This document shows, piece after piece, positions 44,715-57,629 of a DNA stretch of 64,000 nucleotides; the first letter of the stretch is position 1, and each line of letters begins with the position of its first letter. The translations under genes were made by a program, and so were the position numbers. The notes beneath the pieces were generated by a model that saw only the letters and a list, made by a program, of their open reading frames with translations, did not search any database and had not been told where the DNA came from. The stretch is from Capitella teleta. Taxonomy: Eukaryota; Annelida; Polychaeta; Capitellidae. The stretch spans positions 178,978 to 242,977 of the forward strand of contig KB307920.1 of NCBI GenBank assembly GCA_000328365.1, written 5' to 3'.

Positions 44715-47700
44715 TTGCAGACTGCAGAGTCAAATGTATCCATTAGATCATCGAACGAATCCCCAGGGCGTGCATCCTATACATGAACATCTGAGAAATC
44801 CACAACTCCATTTACAGCAATCCTAGCCTAGGAGTAAGTTAATAACACAGCTTATCGCCCCTTTCACTTCGTCGCGAGATCTGTCGCCAGTATACAACCT
44901 GCAAATATTATGCTCCTTCATTATATTCCCTGATAATGGACCATTTATTATTTCTCTCGAGTACTGATACATTTGCGTTCAAAGTTTCAAACTCGTTTTA
45001 GAACTTCGAGTCCATTTGTATACTAAATATAACATGCAAGCATAATTTTGAATGCGTGCTTTGCACGTGGGGAACTGCAATATCACCATAATGTATTTCA
45101 CACCATTGGCGGCTGCTATAGGCAATTAATATTTTAATTGATGTAATCAATGTAGCCTATACCTCAATTTTAAATGTCTCAAATACCTATGTTTTTCCTA
45201 GAGTGAATATTTTATTCCAATGTTGACAGAACGCAGGGTTCCGTAATGTGATTTCGCGGTTGTATTTCTTCGCCCTGGCCCCCTTCGGCTATAAATCAAG
45301 ATTCAGGGTATCTATTTCACGGGGCTATTTATGGACATCGTCTTGATTTCACTCTTGGCTTCCCATCAGATTTTTTATGGTTCAACCAGATATTTTTTAT
45401 CTTTTTTTTTTCTTCTCAAGATGATATCGAATATTTTCAAACCCAGACGATGCGTTTTATCAGGGCGTACAAAACTGTGTGACATAACTTATATGTTATT
45501 GGAAATGCAATAATGATATTAATTATGAATGATCGAGCACCCTCGTGAGACTACACAATCGGCATAAACCCTTGTTAAAGGTAATTTTTAATGCAAACAT
45601 AACACAATGTTAGAACGCTGGGATTCCACCAAGGACAGTTTAATGTTGCATGTAACAAAAGAAAGGAGTCCCACGAAGCTCCTTCACCTATAATCGTACA
45701 TTGTGTTCATCTCAATCAGTCTGTATTTCTTATCTGTATAAAATAGGTTATTGGACTATACCTTGCACACTATAACAGAGGCTTAGCACAAAGCTCCATG
45801 TGTTGCTATGTTATTCAATAGTATGCAGTGTTTCAGATGAGGAAAAGCCTTTTATGGGATTGACGTTGAATTGTGATAGATGGGACGAGAGCCTTTGGTC
45901 AGGAAAGCGTGGAACAATTGTCTGTTGTGGCTCATCCGATGACGAGATTTACGAACTGCGAGGCTAGTGCTGCGTCTTACTTCATTCCTATATCTCATAG
46001 TCCGCTGGCTTAGCGTCATAAAAACACAAATGCAAACTCGGGGATAAAAGCCCGAACTTGGCACGTTTTCTTATGTCCTATAATTTCATCGATCTTGACC
46101 AAAGTGCCTATAGACAACCAGAATACTCTTTAGACCGAGTTTTATTTAATCTCTGTAACATACAATAACATACAGTGGTGTAATATCAGCATCGCATATT
46201 AACCATTGAGGCTCTGATTAATCTCAATCCTTGAACAATCAGCAAATTAAGTGTTACGTTGACTATTGTCACCCACGACAGCCGTGAGATAGGTAGGGCA
46301 AATAATGAGACAGTGGTGCTAGAAGACATCACAATTTTGCTGATAACAACCGCAGTTAAATTGATTAGCATTGATTCGCATGTATTATTGATTGTGATTT
46401 TTCATTCCTCAGGAATTTATCATAATATTCAATGTGGCAGCCAAACCAATCTCTCATGCTGGGCGCGGAGGGATATTTCTCTTGGATTCGGAGAATCGGC
46501 GCGTGTTCGGAAACAGTGAATATATTACCTTGGTTTGACTGGGTTAATCGGTGATTTCGATTGATGCAGAGGGACTTGAATCACTCAATGGGGTATAATT
46601 ATTGGTTTTATTTGTATTTCCTCTCATGCAACCACAAACAAAACCATCTTTGGGTGCAAATGGGACACTGACATACTAGAATTAGTTCCATTATCTCGTT
46701 TAGATTCTGCAAAGACAAATTGGAATGAAATCGTCTTGAAAAAGTTCTTTATAATTTATTTGTTGCTATTGTTACATTACAACCTTATAATCTCATAGTC
46801 ATATTTTTGCTTTTCCTGCAGCTTGAAGCTCTGAATCCTGAAACGCATTATTGTTTTAGTATAATGAGTCATAAGACGCGAAGACATTGAGGAATGCCTT
46901 TCAGTCCTTTCAATCAACTTGAAATGAACATGTTTGTTCATTTCGGACTGATCGTAATCTTTGCGAAGCCTTGAAAAAACACGTAGCTCCAGGCAATACG
47001 AAATGAACATTTAATAAGCATAAAATACTAGCCAATAGAACACATTATTGTATAATTATATCCTACAGGATTGCTGCCAATTATCATTATTCTATCATAG
47101 CATCTACTTAATTTCCCAGTCGGAGCATAATTTTCCGCTGAAGTTATTTAAGGATTATAACAAGATGAGAAGTTTTGAGTTGGCATAAAATTACAATGGC
47201 GAAATTTCTGTAAGTATAACACGAGTTCCGCGTCAGATGAATGTCTAGCGATCGGTGAGGTGATTGAGTACTTCCACGGTGTTGATATACAGTAGTATCA
47301 GCTTGATGAACTGTGCTGATATTATAGACTGATATATCAGCACAGTTTCCAATGACAGCTGTAAAATAAACCATGCACTCGCTTAAAAATTGTGTTTATA
47401 TAATGGTCTATATTGGTTTTACTCAACCTCTTCAACATCGCAGTTTTATTTTTAAATAAATAAATTACAATTTTCTAATAAATTGAGACTAAATGTGACG
47501 CATGTTGACCCAACACGACATCCGGAATAAGTGCGAAATGAGCTTAACAAAGCAGAATATTTTTCTCTTTGCATACGAAGTCACAAAAAGAATGGCCTGA
47601 GGCTGAAGAGTTCCGGATAGTTTTTTTTTTTCTCCATTTTCATTCGCATTCAGGATGATTCAGAGCACTTGACTCTTGGAGAATGGTATCAATGTTCAGA

Positions 47701-47720
47701 AGTGCGGAAGTAAGGCTAGC

Positions 47721-47755
47721 CACGTGCGTCACGTGACCTGCAGTGTTAGCACGTG
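47721..47755. promoter_or_regulatory. Cluster of three CACGTG E-boxes
   Basis: CACGTG occurs at 47721-47726, 47730-47735 and 47750-47755. This palindrome binds bHLH factors (Myc/Max, USF, Clock/Bmal types). Regulatory function is inference. Confidence 0.4.
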
Positions 47756-48791
47756 TTGCGTAGGAACCGACCGCAAAGTTCTCTTTAGTTCGCCCGGTCA
47801 ATGCTTGTGTACATAATTACATTGCACACACCGAGCGTGGATCACATCGAAGATTTGTACCATGTTTTGATGTATGATTATCTCAGCTCCAAAGCCTAAC
47901 ATTTGTAATAGATACGCCTAACTGCATACATGTTCGGAACATTCAGGGATGGGGCATCACCCGCGCAACCAACTCGGAACCCGGTCACTGCTTCATATTG
48001 ATGACCCATCGGGTCTGTCAGGGGCAGAGATCGCCAGCAATGGTCATTCTTAGGGAGGACAATAAGCAGCAGATAGCCAGTCCATCAACCCTCTGTTGAA
48101 GCAATCATAATGTTTGATTTCTTTGCCGCCGTCGTGGCAGCCTTGGAGGTGACACCAGATAGCCTAGCGTCCCTTATTTCCTACCCCTCTGCCCTCCCCC
48201 CCCCTCGAATACACATCATCAGATAGCAGTCCCATTTGAATCGTGTGTATGTATGTGACTTGACTTAAAATGTGCGCATCGATATTTAAGAGCTCGTGTA
48301 ATGTTGACTTGCTTGTAATCGAACGTGACAGGAGCGTGTTTTGAAAAATATACATATCGATTGCTTTATAAGGTTTATGCATTTTTTTTTCTGCAATGTT
48401 AATAGCTGAATACTAATGTCTAAACGCCTCAGCGATCCTACAGCAACCCACAAATGTATCCACGTGTTCCCGGTAAGATGAAAGGGTGATGAGAGAAGTG
48501 GTTACAATAATTATATTCATTGCGCGCAACACTTTGTTTGGACAGGTGGCGAATACTTGCATCATTGATATTTTTCCGTCTTCTGTTCCTGATTATTTCG
48601 CAATAGGGCCGAACAAACGGCTGAGAATTTAACGCAGTACGTCCCCAATGAATTCAACACCACCGCATTCTTGGGTAAAGGAAGGAAGAAGTCTAACAAT
48701 GTTTATGCAATATTTCACCTGATGTATATCAAAACATAGGATACCAGTCTCACCCTGAAGACATCCGGCAGCCCTATACACAGAACCCACC

Positions 48792-48815
48792 CCCATCCCA
48801 TCCCATCCCATCCCA
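48792..48815. repeat. CCCAT pentanucleotide microsatellite
   Basis: About five units of CCCAT. Confidence 0.85.
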
Positions 48816-51800
48816 GATTAGTTGTGAGGCTGCTCTTACGTGGCCCCATCGCTATGCAAATCCGACCAATAACCTTGATTTAAGGACTAAACATCAAAGA
48901 ACTCGCACACAATTACCGACAGTGATTCAATTCGAAAGCCTTCAAAAGAGCAATGCAATCTCAGAGAAACAAGGCCTTCTTGCACGAGAGGAAAGGTATA
49001 CAAATTACAATGCAATGCAAATAGAAAAACAATTAATTAAAAAAGCTTTTATATTTTTATATCAATTAATTAATCGTTAACGGTTGGTTGATTTACGAAC
49101 CTTTGCATATATGTTCTTTCCCCGGCAAACACACAAGTACAAAAATACTGCTTGAAGCACGTGCAAGCATTAAGTGGGTCGTCTAGGTGACATTCGATAT
49201 CTCCCAGGCGCGAGTAATTTATTAGTTCATGATGATACATTCCGTATCAGCAATGCTTGTATACGATTGGTAGTTCTATTGAATCTGAAATGTCCTTGAT
49301 TCAACTGAAAATATTCGATGATAGAGTGTGTTCTCCACATTCCCATAAATGACATGTTGATGATGTTTCATCGCCCGCAAATGACGACTACAAAAACCGA
49401 AAATTCCCAGAATCAAGGATAACAACCCGAAATAGGCTAATGGGAGATTGCGGTGCTTGTTTTTGTTAGGCACCATAAAAATCCACAGACGGACGAATGC
49501 ATTGAATTACAATGAACACGCACTAAACAAATACATTAAATTAAAACATATAGCGCGCATTGAAAACTAACCGTTGCATCGATATTATCATAAAACGTAC
49601 TACTATTTACTCTTAAACTCCTCCACCAATTGTGATGCTATACATTTCGGTGCATAATATATAACCTTATCTATGGCATCGCAATGCCAGCACTTTTATT
49701 CCTCAGTTTGGTGAGCCTGTTATGAGCGCCTGTTGCTGCGTGCGATACATTAAACCATCCCTGACAACAGGCGGCCTCTGTCGGTAGTATTCTGATTGTC
49801 AAGCATCTGAGCCCGCGGAGCTGTCTTCTCTTTAAGACAGGATCCACGCGGGGAGTTGAGCCACGAGTACGCGACAAGGCGCCTAATAAGGATTCGCTGA
49901 ATGGAGGAAACCGCCTGGGCATTGCTCCATTTGGGGGGCAGGCTCACTTCTCCGAGAGGGTCACTTTCATGCGCTTTGACTAATCTGAAATGGACCCCCC
50001 GCGGTGATGAATCAAGCAAAAAGCAGGCACAAGAAAGTGGCCCTGAGTGGAGCGATTCCGCGCACACTCCGCGAGTCCAGCGGGCGAATGGACGCGAGAA
50101 TCGCTAATCAATTCGGGTTTCGGCATCAGGCAGATGAGGCAAGAATCGCAGCGTGTCACTAGCCAGTGCTCGCAATCTTTGCACTCACCTGGCTAAATGA
50201 ATCTTCCCTTTGCTGATCAATCACAATTCATCAACGACGATGCATTGACAGGCACGGTTCTCGTGTCAGTGATATCCGTGGCTTCTTTAGTCGCTGAGAG
50301 ATCCACGTTTTACTGTTCTTCCAAGATAAAGAGGCTTATTTGTTCAAGTCCCAAGAAGCAGCAGATGAAGCTTGTGTCGGCGTAACGCTCTCTACCGCAG
50401 TGAGACAATGATATGAATGGCGTGATGTAATTCGATGTGATCACCCATCAAGAGCAGATGTGCAGCTACCTCAATAACATTGGCGAAAACCCCGCTGAAA
50501 TAGGCCATGCAAAAGCAGGGCTCCAAGCAAACAAATGAACGCTCCGAAACGAGCACTCTCACTATCAGTCTCTCTTGCGTTCTCTCGATATATGTTAACT
50601 CAGAACATCAAAATTATTCTCCGTCGGGACACGAGCATCGAAGGGTTTATGATATCTGCAATTAGCTAATGCATAATGCCACTTACTAGCTAGACCCCAT
50701 GTCCAACACTCATGCACCATATCGTCTCAGAGGGAAGACCAGAAGTGATTGGATGGGTACGAATGATCAGTGAGCAGTTTGACCGAATTGAGAGCAATAT
50801 TTATGACCTCGTTACCAACGATAGCAAAAGGTGTTGCGGGCACAAGCCGGCATTGGCCATTGGCGGTGACACCCGATGTTCTTTATTCGTCCTGTGGCGT
50901 TCTTTTATCGCATCCAGAGGCATTAGACGCATTGATGAGTCAACAGACCAAAGTGTGAAAGCAACAATTCATGATTAGTTTCAACTCTTAGCAAGATTGC
51001 ATGGGTCTCTGTGTTTTTTCTGTGTATGGAAGATGCATCAGTTGTGAAGTCATGGAAAGTCTTCAATTTCACGACTTTTATCGCAAGAGAAGGATTCATC
51101 GTCGACGTCTGTCTCCTTTTCAAATCTGCACTGAGATTAAGGTTGAAATAAATATAAAATTCACAGAACAGAAAGACGAAATCAGACGAAACGATTCCAT
51201 TGCATCATTAAATGGAGCTGCTGTTTTATCGTTCATGGCAGTCGTGATAACGCGACAAGATTACGCGAGACTTAATACCAGCAAGTGCAACAGTTATGTC
51301 ACTTATAAATGCGCTGACAAAGGTGGTTTGTCTTCTTCTTTTGCTAGAACCATATAGTTGGCTTGGTCATCCAAGTAGATTTACCAGGCGAATTTTATTT
51401 TGTTTATCATGAACTCAGTCAGGCACGTGAAATTTTTTAGGGTGATTTAAAGAAGGATCGAAAAGGAAACCATCAAAATAATATAAGGTTTAAAATCATA
51501 ACGTGCTCAGAATGAAAAATCATAGCGTTTTATGTAAATGAGGATTGACAATCTTCAGCGTCAGATATCACGTAAAATATTTATACCTGCCATTAATATG
51601 TCAATGATAATATTATAAATACTGGGTAAGATTATATTTATAAATTGATGTAATTTGATTTCAACAACAATCATCCTGAAGCAAAATATATAACTATTAT
51701 ACCAGCTTAGATTATGACCATATTTGGACATTCACAGATTTTCATACCAAAAATGATGCAATTATTATATATTTATTATTATATTATTATAGATTGACTG

Positions 51801-51861
51801 CACAACGCTTTCCGATAAACTATGCGCATTTGTTTTCTTTTGAAAAACACGCCTTAAAAAA

Positions 51862-52281
51862 TTATTGCAAACGATTATTATTGAAAAAATTGCAAAAGAT
51901 TATTTGCGAATCGTAGTCTACAGGATATAAATAATCACCATCGATTACATAGCAAAATTCTTGTATGGCTAAACAAACAGCAACAGTTTTGCTATCAGGG
52001 AGTGTGCAACATTCACTTTTTAAAATACGTAAAACGGGGGAAAGTTCAATTGAGCAGAATGTTTCTACGTTCATCTTTGATTTGGCCAAAATCTCTTTTA
52101 AATTTATTCCAAAGTCAGACAGACCATTGCAGGAATACAAACAGAGCTTTGACAAAACAGGGTTTTCAGACATCAAAGATTTCTTCATAAATTTGCAGCA
52201 CCTAATTAGTATCTGAGACTTACTACGAAAAATCCCATTTTTAAATTTCCGGCCATTAAACAGTATGATGCGCCAAGACAT
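51862..52281 (-). CDS. Unrecognised open frame, 139 codons
   Basis: The longest frame in the right part not explained by a repeat. It contains GLSDFGINLKEILAKSKMNV and FCYVIDGDYLYPVDYDSQII, with no signal peptide, no membrane segment and no domain I know. The opposite strand is also open for 83 codons over the same bases, which weakens both. It may be a decayed exon or transposon piece, or chance. Confidence 0.2.
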   Translation of the reverse strand: MSWRIILFNGRKFKNGIFRSKSQILIRCCKFMKKSLMSENPVLSKLCLYSCNGLSDFGINLKEILAKSKMNVETFCSIELSPVLRILKSECCTLPDSKTVAVCLAIQEFCYVIDGDYLYPVDYDSQIIFCNFFNNNRLQ

Positions 52282-52289
52282 TTGGGCCT

Positions 52290-53390
52290 ACGAAGTATGA
52301 ATCTCCATGTTGTTGAAAATGATGCATTAGGTAATTAAGATAACGCCAACATTGTGGTCAATATTGAATGAGATATATAGGCGATCAAATATGTGTCCTG
52401 TATTTAAATAGTCATTGTGACCTTGATCTTTGACATTTGACATTCAAAATTTTACCGGTCCCGGATATTAATTTTCATACATAATGGATGTTTGAGAACA
52501 AAAGCTAAAAAATATTGTTAGTTACGGAGAAATGATTGACCAAAAAAAAAAAACAAAAAAAAAAAAAAACAACAACATTAACTACAAACAAACATGGCAA
52601 TATTTCGAAATTGAAAAAAAAAAAAAAATTATATAATAAGAAGCCCGATGAAATACGTATCACATAACGAAATTGTAATATATGTTGTCAGCTGCCCTTG
52701 AACCGAAGGAGCTTTAAACGACACAATAATTCATCTTCTTCTTAACATAATTATTACTAAGACATCTGGCTCAGTGCATTATTACGCCAGTAAGCATTTA
52801 TTAGACCTATTGGCTCTGCTGTGCTCCCATCCCAATAAAAACTGCACCCAAAACCAGTCAGCTATTGGTGCAAGGATTCTCTGCTTTCAACTGACAACTC
52901 CAGTGGCTCGTGGCTTAAGACATTAATTTGATCTCAGCAAACATTAATCTTCAATAATCATTTGTTCATTCGTTCAACTGAGTGCTTATCTTTATTATAA
53001 CAGCTTTTATTGAATATTACACACGGACATCCTGATTTTCATTTCTCTTTGAAACACGCTTGAACAATATTTGATATAACAGATATAATCTGCATTGATT
53101 AATGATTCCGTGCCCACTTCACTTATCGGATTGTCATTGTTTGGCTCAATATACGATTGATTCTCTGTGAAGAGATGTCATATTCCCACTGCATGTATAT
53201 ATATCACCGCTTTATCACCTCGTGTTGAATGTCATAGATCCACTTCCTAATGAACGCAATCGAGTTTTTGAATTTCTTGCGTTAAGGAAGTGCATTAAGA
53301 AGAATTATTTTATGAAGCAATTGTTTTTTAAAATGTTGCATAAAATACGAACTGACAGCGCGCATGCAAGTAGGCTATGCAATCCAAAGG
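52290..53390. other. Non-coding stretch with poly-A runs
   Basis: Interrupted poly-A at about 52541-52568 and 52613-52628. No exon recognised. Confidence 0.4.
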
Positions 53391-53397
53391 ATGTTAA

Positions 53398-54109
53398 AGG
53401 GATGGGGAACTAAATTTTAAGTGATGTTCTATTGACTCATAGCACCAATTGATAGCATTCCGTGCCAAAAACACCATGCCTAGATGCAAGCGTAAGGAAA
53501 TAATGCATTCCGAATATCGGGGTTAGCATTGCGCCTATGGGAGAATGGCTTCCATTGCGAAGTATAGGAGGCAAACGTCAGCTGATGGCTTGGTTTGGCT
53601 GATGGCTGATTGGTTCCGTTCCCCTCGTGAAGCTAACGATTTCAGCCAATCAGAGCAGAGCATCTTCGCCATAAAAGGACATCTTTGTTGTTTACGAAAC
53701 GAAAGCGCATGCGCATGCGTGGTGCACTCTGGCTGACCTTTTTACTGTTTCAGGATGAGAAACATGGTAGATGTCCTAGAAAATCGCTTGTTAAAATAAG
53801 AAAAATAGCGAAAAATAATTTTTTTTTCGCGCCTGACTGGTGGCAAAATGATAATTCTATCTATTTCCGAAAAGAAAATAAAAAAATATCCAAGGGTTTA
53901 GTCGCAGGACACGCTGATATGACGAGGCCCATTGTAACAGATGGGGAACTCGGTGTTTCATCACAGCTGCTGACGTCACGCCTAGTTAGCAATATATCGC
54001 CCGCGAAATCGTTAGCGATGATATTCCTTGTGTGGGCCAGGCATAGGAATCATTTATGGTGCATCAAATAACGACTCAAAGTCAATTTTTAACCAAGTTC
54101 TCCCTCCCT
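53398..54109 (+). mobile_element. TTAA-target DNA transposon (MITE-like), copy 2, complete, 712 bp
   Basis: The left end AGGGATGGGGAACTAAATTT and the right end read in reverse, AGGGAGGGAGAACTTGGTTA, form imperfect terminal repeats (14 or more of the first 18 bases). TTAA flanks both sides (53394-53397 and 54110-54113). Positions 53398-53973 match 1-570 in reverse orientation almost base for base. The interior has a short open frame starting MLFTKRKRMRMRGALWLTF at 53685, too short and featureless to be a transposase. Non-autonomous; Kolobok or piggyBac superfamily is inferred from the TTAA target. Confidence 0.85.
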
Positions 54110-54124
54110 TTAAAGCCAAGTGTG

Positions 54125-54174
54125 NNNNNNNNNNNNNNNNNNNNNNNNNNNNNNNNNNNNNNNNNNNNNNNNNN
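54125..54174. other. Assembly gap (50 N)
   Basis: Run of N a few bases right of the TTAA element; true length unknown. Confidence 0.98.
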
Positions 54175-55833
54175 ACGATACTTTGATGGGTTAATGTTGT
54201 AGTACCCAGAGGTGTCATGTAGGGTGAAGTACATCTGATAATTGAGAAGGGGTGACGTAATGGCTGACAAAGCAGGCAGCTACTACATGTAGTATCCATG
54301 GAATGGTGTAGTTTGTATAGGTGTTGGATGGAGATTAACGCGGCTCAGATATCACGGACGCAAGATCCCGCGAGTCAACGCAACGCAAATTCACAATTTA
54401 AAAACTATTGAATTCGTCAAAGTATGAATAAACCCACTGCATAGCTTCTCAAGGAAGTTGGGAGTCCAGTGACAATGATGGATGGCGTGTGTTTCGCACT
54501 GTGCCCTCTTCTAAACACGAGCAAAGCCTCTCACTCTGTTGGGGTCAATGTCCATTTTCCGGTCTCGATGCTGAACCAAATATATGCTATAGTTGTAGAG
54601 TAGCTTTTTTACACGACCATACTCCTGGAAAAATTCATTCATTAGTATGCAGGAGTTGCAAGCAGGTGAAGATGCTATGGTTACCATGGGAACTACCATT
54701 CATTAATTAATGCAATAATTACAAACTTGGATTCGCTAAGTCTTCAGCTAAAGTTGTCATAAAACTATACGGTTAAAGGCCATTCAAAAGTTTCACATTT
54801 CTTATGACAAAGCTTCGTTTTGGTTTGGCTTACTTCATCTCCCACTATGAGTAAAATGTTCATGTCAACAATTCTCTTCTCAAGGGGCTTACTTGCAAAA
54901 ACCACTATACTATCATTGATCTTAATTAAACTCGTGTGCGGTCATTTTCATACTTCAGCACATGACGATTATGCCTGTGGCATAATCCGGTTAAGTCACT
55001 TGGAAGTCAATGGTTATTGTCTTGTGTTTCTGCAGCCAGATACGGATACATACAAATCTTGCGATGTCACAGTTTTCTATCTTATTCAATTTCCTTTTTT
55101 CCCCTTTCTCCTCTCCTTCCTTTATTGCTCTATTTCATTTAACTTATCTTGCTTAAATTATATTTGGTTGTTATAAAATCAACTAATAGTTCTCAAATTG
55201 CAAATGAGTCCTAAATCGGCCATAATCGATCCGTGAGAAAGAAATAAGAAGAAAAGGAAAAAGAACAAACAAGAAATGATAGTTCTATATCTTGCATGTT
55301 TAATTTCGATGTGTCTTTTTAAAGAAGAATTGTTATTATTTGCTTTTATTATTCGTTCGTTACTTCGCTGATTATTGCATTTGCATTATTCATGACACAA
55401 GCCATGAGCCCTTTGGGATTTTCTGACGTCAATCAATATTACGCACTTTCTTTGTTGTTTATCTTCTATTAAACAAATCATTTTCAATTCCAACATACTT
55501 GATTATATAAGTAAGTCAAATGTGGTCATCAAGTTAGGCTAATAATTTAATATACGTGATCTACAAAGACCCAATGAACTTTGTAGGATAATTATCTAAA
55601 GATGCTGTCGAAGTATGTAGTTTTATTGCTTCAAAGATCAACTCCGATGATTGATATAAGGCGAAATTCTCAAAATGTACACCCTAATTGATCGTTCTAA
55701 ATTTCTTACACACATAAATAATGTTCTGACATCACTTCCTTGGTGTATAATAGATACAGACAAGGAATATTGAGTGGGTGCCTGTTCTCCCGCCATAATT
55801 ATTTGCCCCAAGGCAACCCCCCCCCCAAACAAA

Positions 55834-55847
55834 GTTGCTATGGTAAC
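55834..55847. promoter_or_regulatory. RFX X-box-like palindrome
   Basis: GTTGCTATGGTAAC, a good match to the X-box consensus with a perfect right half. No gene start is seen next to it. Confidence 0.35.
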
Positions 55848-57594
55848 GGAGCAACATCAAACTGATCAAAGTCACAAATTCGAGTCAGAGATCTTAAGAC
55901 CTAATATCGTGAGTAATAGGGCTATTCACAAATCGCAAGACGCTTGAATTTAGTGATTCCTTTTCAAAGTGACATTAAAAACAGATACAACAAAATATGA
56001 TTGAATATTTTTGCCAATTTATATGGTCGACAAAATGTCCCCCGATGACGATTGATCGGAAACGAATTAGCGAAAATGGGAGATATGATATCATAATCCC
56101 TAAAATCAACAAAGAGACTGCGAATGGGGTACTCTTAATTCGGTCAGAAAGCATACATTAGCAGGTATTGATGGCTCAATACAACCATTCGCCCATACCC
56201 ATTGTCTTTTAAGAGCGTACAGCAGCTGTAAAGTGATGGACGGTGACTGTAGATTACAGAATAGATCGTTCACGCAGTTTCATGTTGGCCATGGCTTGAA
56301 CTTTGTGGCCTTTTAATTGTGTAGTTCGATATTTAAATTCGCCTCTCATGTCGATTAAACGCATATACATAGCCAGTCCATGATTATACATGTATATTGA
56401 CATACGCTAATCGAGAAGAAGGTCAATTTTTGTGTTGTCAGCAACTTCAGTTGAAAACAATGAAAATATGCTTGCGACTTGGACAAGGGTGACATTGCGT
56501 ACGTTCTTCGAGATGACGTCACGGGCGTGAGACTAAAAATACTATTCTCTGAAACAAACAAATTGATCAACAACTTGATGAGGCTTACAGAGTATTTACC
56601 ATTAATGATTTTGTCTTCTTCCAAGTATCCCTTATGGTAATGCAATCTCTCAGCTCGCAGATCAAAGTGCTTTATTTTTGCCTTTCTTTTGTTGAAAGAC
56701 CCACGATGTTGCCTCCATCGGCCTATCCCATAGATTGAATTTCCTTTTTTTATTTTCTGTGATAACTTTCTGTAATATGTAAACCCTACCCCGCGTCAGT
56801 AGCAGACTTTCATTCCAAACAAACAAATAAACAGAGCAATATAAAAATTAGCTTTAATAAAAACAATCTGTAGTAATTTCGCACCCCACCCCCCTCCTCC
56901 ACAGGGGGAACATCAATGTGGTTCGCCGCAAATGAAGAATGAAATGTCAGGTAAATGTGCCAAGTCGGGTATGAAGGGCTCAACAATGCTTGTTCCTAAT
57001 GCACAGGCGTTTCAAGCCTTGCAAGTTGCTACTCTGGAGGAGGTCATTTTTAGTACAACGTTGAGTGCATTTGTTGTGTTGTTTCACTGGGGTCTGAAAT
57101 AGCCACAGATAAAGGCGGTCACAATGACGTATAAAAGGTATGTGGTCATCGCTTGAATTATAGTCTGGCTTCGAATGTAATAGGGTTACCTAATTGGGGG
57201 TCATTGACACACATTGCAAAGACTTTTGGAACCGCCATTGGCGAGCGACAAATTACCCCCCCCCCCGATAAATAATGTTTATTTCTGACGCATTTTGTCA
57301 CACACGTAAAGTTATAGCTTCGCGATTATACAATATACGATCAAGTGTATTTCATTCAAAAATAATGCATACTCATACTTGGCCTCGGAACTCAGACGAA
57401 CTCGACTATCTTCACTCAATGATCATGAATCGTACTGTCAAATGTCGGATATTCTGGCTATTGTTTTGGGCCCATGAGCTCCCGATTTTGCATTTGAGTT
57501 ATGTCTTTTCAGCCCTTTGTTTGGCGATCACTCTGCTTTAGAGACATTTCTCACGAGAGTGGCCTATCCCAGAGTTTTAGTCAAATTGGCAACG

Positions 57595-57624
<30 letters not shown>
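57595..57624. repeat. Poly-A run
   Basis: 30 A in a row; no LINE or retrocopy recognised beside it. Confidence 0.9.

Positions 57625-57629
<5 letters not shown>

Larger units (their letters stand above)
44735..51860. other. Long non-coding stretch
   Basis: Seven kilobases without a supported exon. Frames of 60-118 codons on both strands lack domains and splice context. Contents worth naming: a triple E-box at 47721-47755, a CCCAT microsatellite at 48792-48815, and scattered AT-rich low complexity. It could be a distal intron or regulatory DNA of a gene outside the window. Confidence 0.45.

Noticed and set aside
53685-54071. 128-codon frame, partly conserved with 74-283
   Set aside because: The conservation is explained by the two copies of the TTAA element. 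The frame runs out of one copy into different sequence, has no domain, and differs by a frame change inside.
54820-55176. 118-codon frame with hydrophobic stretches
   Set aside because: The hydrophobic runs come from T- and C-rich DNA. There is no family match and no splice context.
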